Shown here: in pieces, positions 61,323 through 64,000 of the stretch
Position numbering within the stretch: position 1 is the first letter of the stretch
Layout of the letters: each line of letters opens with the position of its first letter
Assembly: GCA_020073165.1 (NCBI GenBank)
Contig: JAIQFP010000008.1
Location: 219,121-283,120, forward strand
DNA length: 64,000 nucleotides
Direction: 5' to 3'
Source: Terriglobia bacterium
GTDB lineage: Bacteria; Acidobacteriota; Terriglobia; Terriglobales; Acidobacteriaceae
Notes under the pieces: model-generated
The model's database searches: none
Told to the model about the DNA's origin: nothing
The model's input: the letters and a program-made list of their open reading frames with translations, nothing else
Position numbers and translations under genes: made by a program

Positions 61323-62675
61323 ATGGACACTCCTGCCGTCACGCAGTCTGCCAAGCAGAATGAATCCAAACCAACTCTGGTCCGCGGCCTTTCGCTGTTG
61401 GACTCGGTCCTGTTGCTAGTCAGCGGCATCATCGGCTCTTCGATTTTTCTGACCGCGAAGGACATTGCCGGCCCGTTGCCCCAGCCGGTGCTTTTCCTAG
61501 GCGTGTGGGTACTGGGCGGAGTCTTCTCCCTGTTCGCCTGTGTCGCGTTTGCGGAGCTGGGTTCGATGTTTCCAGACTCTGGCGGACAGTACGTCTACCT
61601 GCGAGAAGCCTATGGCGACCTGGTGGCTTTTCTTTATGGCTGGATGCTGTTCGCGGTGGCCAATGGAGGCACGATCGCGGCCCTGTCGGTGGCCTCGGCT
61701 GCCTATACGGGCCAGATCATTCCCGCCATTTCGCAGGAGCATGTGGTGTTCGCGTTTGCCGGCATCACCTTCACCCGCGCTCATGTGGTCGGTTTAGTCC
61801 TGATCGTCGTGCTGACCTACGTCAACGTGGTGGGGCTGCGCTGGGGCGCGCTGCTCCAGAATGTCTCCACCTGGACTAAGTTCACGGCCATGGCGGCCTT
61901 TGTAGTGCTGGGATTCGCCATCGGCAAGGGGAACTGGGGGAACTTCAGCGGACATGGCGTCGGTCTGACGATGGGCGTGGGCCCGGGGCAATTCATCTCC
62001 GCTCTTGGTGTCGGCCTGATCGCCGTTTTCTGGGCCTATGACGGGTGGGTGTACATCACATGGGTAGCGGGAGAAGTCAAAGAACCGCGCCGGAATGTAC
62101 CCCTGGCCATGGTGCTGGGTGTGCTTGCCGTGGGCGTGATCTATATGGCAATGAACATGACGTACGTCTACGCCATGCCACTCACCGAGATCGCCAAACA
62201 CGAGACCATTGCCCACGCGGCTGCGACTACCCTGTTTTCGCCGGGCGCAGCGCTGTGGCTGTCCGCCACCATCGCGATCTCGTGCTTCAGCGCCGCCGCG
62301 ACCTGCACGCTGTCAGGCGCGCGCGTGTATCTCGCCATGGCGCAGGACGGCGTGTTCTTCAAGCGCATGGCGGAGGTGCATCCCAAGTGGCGCACGCCGG
62401 CATTCAGCCTTATCGGACAGGGAGTCTGGGCAGCGCTGTTGACCGTGAGCGGGCGCTATGACCAGCTCTACACCTACGTGATCTTCGGCATGGTCCTCTC
62501 CTATACGCTGACCGTGATTGGGCTGTTCGTGTTGCGCTGGAAGCGGCCGGATGTTCCGCGCCCGTATCGCTGCACCGGTTATCCGTGGCTGCCCGGGATC
62601 TACGTGTTGATTGGCGGCGCATGGACCTTGAACACGTTCATTACCCGGCCGACGGAAGCTCTCGCGGGCATGGGG
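61323..62675 (+). CDS. APC-family amino acid permease, 3' end replaced
   Basis: Polytopic transporter visible for about 451 residues with about 12 spans: SLLDSVLLLVSGIIGSSIF at span 1 (the GxxGSSIF substrate motif), PDSGGQYVYLREAYG, and YDGWVYITWVAGEVKEPRR in the middle. Authentic permease sequence continues to about FITRPTEALAGM; then the frame enters unrelated sequence and ends in an arginine/serine-rich tail at 62780. The true end of the gene is therefore missing here. Confidence 0.85.
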
Positions 62676-62690
62676 ACCTCCTCGAACGCT
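62665..62690. other. Apparent chimeric junction
   Basis: Within these bases the permease frame (codons at positions divisible by 3) loses homology-like sequence while a different frame (codon positions 2 mod 3) starts to read as the tail of a Bug-family receptor. There is no recombinase gene, attachment site or IS end here, so an assembly join or a recent insertion are the options. Confidence 0.7.
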
Positions 62691-62812
62691 GGCCCGCCTG
62701 GGGGTACGAGCCGGTCGGCAACGCACCCGAGCAGTTTGCGGCCAAGGTCACGGCGGACATGGCCATGTACGCGAAGGTGATCCGCGACGCGGCCATTCCC
62801 CTTCAGGATTAG
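62675..62812 (+). pseudogene. C-terminal fragment of a Bug-family solute receptor
   Basis: The frame reads DLLERWPAWGYEPVGNAPEQ followed by FAAKVTADMAMYAKVIRDA, ending at TAG 62812. This is the usual C-terminal end of a tripartite tricarboxylate transporter (Bug) binding protein, beginning abruptly at the junction, so the first ~280 residues are absent. It belongs to the foreign segment. Confidence 0.65.
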
Positions 62813-63675
62813 CGGCCCGCTTTTTCGTTCCCCAGGACGTCGTTGAGCACGCGTGCGAGCCGCACGCCGGCCTTTCTGATCTGCAGATCGATCACCGGGG
62901 CGGCGCTCGCGTAGTAGACCTCGCCGAGTGCTACCACGCCCGCGATCCTTTTTCCGCAGGAACCCGGCAGCGGCGCATAGACCCGGTCGCGAGCGAGCGC
63001 GTGGCTTTCGGCGATCCAGTCGGAAATCGACCCTTGCTCCCAACCCCTGCGGTCGCTCTCGCCAATCGTCGCCGAAACCAGGGTGCGCTCGCCGCCGCGC
63101 TCCGCGGTCAGCCTGCTCAGCAGGTGCACATCCCAAATGGCGTGCAGGTTGAGGCTGCCGTAGGGCGGATTGTCGCGCTCCCCGAAGAACGAGACCTGCA
63201 CGAGATTGCCGCCGCGGTCGCCGCGGTTCGCGGCGTGCAGGGGCTGATGGATGTCGCCAACCAGGTGCACGACCCACTTCAGCGCTTCGTTTCTCGCCCG
63301 CAGCCTGGCGCGCGGGTCGCCGAGCACCTCGATCTGGCGCGAGAGCTGCGCCGACGCGCAGCGGCCGCCGCGGCAATACCCCGCGTAGTCCGCCGCTCCG
63401 CACAGCGAGATGTCGTCGTAGTGCCAGGAGCCGCGACGCTTGCCCCAATCGAAATCCTTGATCTCGTCGGCCCAGTTCGCGATTTCTCCAAGGGTGCGCC
63501 GGCCCGAAGGCTCGCCGTCGGCGAGGCGGTCGTTCTTGAGCAACTCGATGACTTGCGCCTGCGCCCCCGCCGTGAGGTACCTCGACGCAATGTCGCCTAT
63601 CACGCGATGGCCTTCGGGCCCCCAGGCGAGGGCCGGCGTCGACAGCGCGAAGAGCGCCGGCAGAAGGCGCCACAT
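62809..63675 (-). CDS. S1/P1-type zinc nuclease, secreted
   Basis: Protein of 288 residues. After signal cleavage at ALA-W18 the N-terminal Trp18 and His23 match Trp1/His6 of P1 nuclease. Other zinc ligands follow in order: WADEI, SWHYDD, HLVGDIHQPLHAANRGDRGGN and HAIWD. It should cleave single-stranded nucleic acid in the periplasm or outside. The stop abuts the receptor fragment stop (4-bp overlap of opposite-strand genes). Sequence composition (very rich in CGC/GCG) differs from the rest of the window. Confidence 0.9.
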   Translation of the reverse strand: MWRLLPALFALSTPALAWGPEGHRVIGDIASRYLTAGAQAQVIELLKNDRLADGEPSGRRTLGEIANWADEIKDFDWGKRRGSWHYDDISLCGAADYAGYCRGGRCASAQLSRQIEVLGDPRARLRARNEALKWVVHLVGDIHQPLHAANRGDRGGNLVQVSFFGERDNPPYGSLNLHAIWDVHLLSRLTAERGGERTLVSATIGESDRRGWEQGSISDWIAESHALARDRVYAPLPGSCGKRIAGVVALGEVYYASAAPVIDLQIRKAGVRLARVLNDVLGNEKAGR

Positions 63676-63697
63676 CAGGGGCGTGGCGCTCCTCCGT

Positions 63698-64000
63698 TCA
63701 CTGCGGCTTGAACCCGATGTCGCGAACCAGCTTGCCGTACTTGGCGTAGTCGCTGCGGATGATGTCGCCGAAAAATTCCGGAGACTCGGTGACGATGATC
63801 AGGCCCGAGGCGATCATCTTGTCGGCGACGTCGGGCAGCTTCATCGCGCGATTGATCTCTTCGTTCAGGACCCGGATGATTTCTCGAGGCGTCGCTGCCG
63901 GTGCGATGTAGCCGAACCAGCCTCGCGAGTCGTACCCGGGGACGGCGTCGGCGAAGATCGGCAGCTCGGGCTTGTTCGGCACGCGCACGGGATTGGTGAC
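63698..64000 (-). CDS. Bug-family tripartite tricarboxylate transporter receptor, 5' partial
   Basis: The C-terminal ~100 residues of a Bug-type periplasmic binding protein, with frame open to the window edge. Seen: PELPIFADAVPGYDSRGWFGYIAPAATP, VLNEEINRAMKLPDVADKM and FFGDIIRSDYAKYGKLVRDIG. The family is abundant in Burkholderiales. It lies 22 bp upstream of the nuclease gene on the same strand. Confidence 0.9.
   Translation of the reverse strand, partial: VTNPVRVPNKPELPIFADAVPGYDSRGWFGYIAPAATPREIIRVLNEEINRAMKLPDVADKMIASGLIIVTESPEFFGDIIRSDYAKYGKLVRDIGFKPQ

Noticed and set aside
62600..63673. 357-codon minus-strand frame overlapping the nuclease
   Set aside because: It is a shifted frame of the S1/P1 nuclease with arginine-rich low-complexity sequence; the real gene has all zinc ligands.
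1..64000. CRISPR arrays, tRNA/rRNA genes, complete insertion sequences
   Set aside because: I looked for spaced direct repeats, cloverleaf arms and transposase frames with terminal repeats and saw none; the heptad and palindromic repeats are too short and irregular for CRISPR.

Overview
The window looks like part of an Acidobacteriota (Koribacter/Terriglobia-type soil bacterium) chromosome. I infer this from the protein types: HAF-repeat protein, S9 peptidases, a DUF1501/DUF1800 pair, a DUF3857-transglutaminase-TPR giant, DUF4097 and a large exopolysaccharide (EPS) cluster. No database search was possible. The last ~1.3 kb does not fit. From about 62,675 onward the sequence carries betaproteobacteria-style Bug-family solute receptors and an S1/P1 nuclease, and the join falls inside an amino-acid permease gene.

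Layout. 1-12.8 kb: a partial secreted SGNH-like protein, a HAF-repeat protein, an S9 peptidase, a lipoprotein, an AmmeMemoRadiSam-type radical SAM enzyme, two paralogous GAF-domain proteins (one with PilZ and Sel1 repeats), a Tat-exported HisC-like aminotransferase and a copper radical (galactose/glyoxal) oxidase with Ig-like repeats. 13.0-41.4 kb: a polysaccharide locus. It holds wecB, a WecA-type initiating transferase, an SLBB export protein (the only + strand gene in the block), five GT4 and one GT2 glycosyltransferases, a Wzy-like polymerase/ligase, a D-glucuronyl C5-epimerase, an O-carbamoyltransferase, an AsnB-type amidotransferase, a bi-domain dehydrogenase, a CapK/PaaK-type ligase, a DUF362 protein, a methyltransferase, an Asp-box propeller protein, a sulfatase-fold enzyme without the formylglycine cysteine, and an MBOAT/SGNH acetylation pair. 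Genes from 41.4 down to 17.1 kb are packed head to tail with many 4-14 bp overlaps. No Wzx flippase or Wzc kinase lies in the window.

41.5-62.7 kb: housekeeping and secreted genes. These are a TPR protein, a HExxH metalloprotease-like protein, the DUF1800/DUF1501 pair, an SDR, a MarR-GNAT fusion with a visible operator, a Rieske ferredoxin, an orphan nuoB, the DUF3857 giant, a GT39 mannosyltransferase-like protein, a four-gene unit (outer-membrane barrel, cytochrome c, stand-alone CuA cupredoxin, small secreted protein), a DUF4097 protein, a methyltransferase, a 54-aa zinc ribbon and an APC permease cut off at the junction.

The polysaccharide genes together suggest an undecaprenyl-linked glycan containing uronic acid (possibly iduronic), with carbamoyl, amide and acetyl decorations. 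Extracytoplasmic oxidation by the neighbouring copper radical oxidase is a further possibility. Intergenic regions carry two short repeat classes: a 22-bp palindrome seen three times, and heptanucleotide tandem repeats at three loci. No tRNA, rRNA, CRISPR array or intact insertion sequence was seen.
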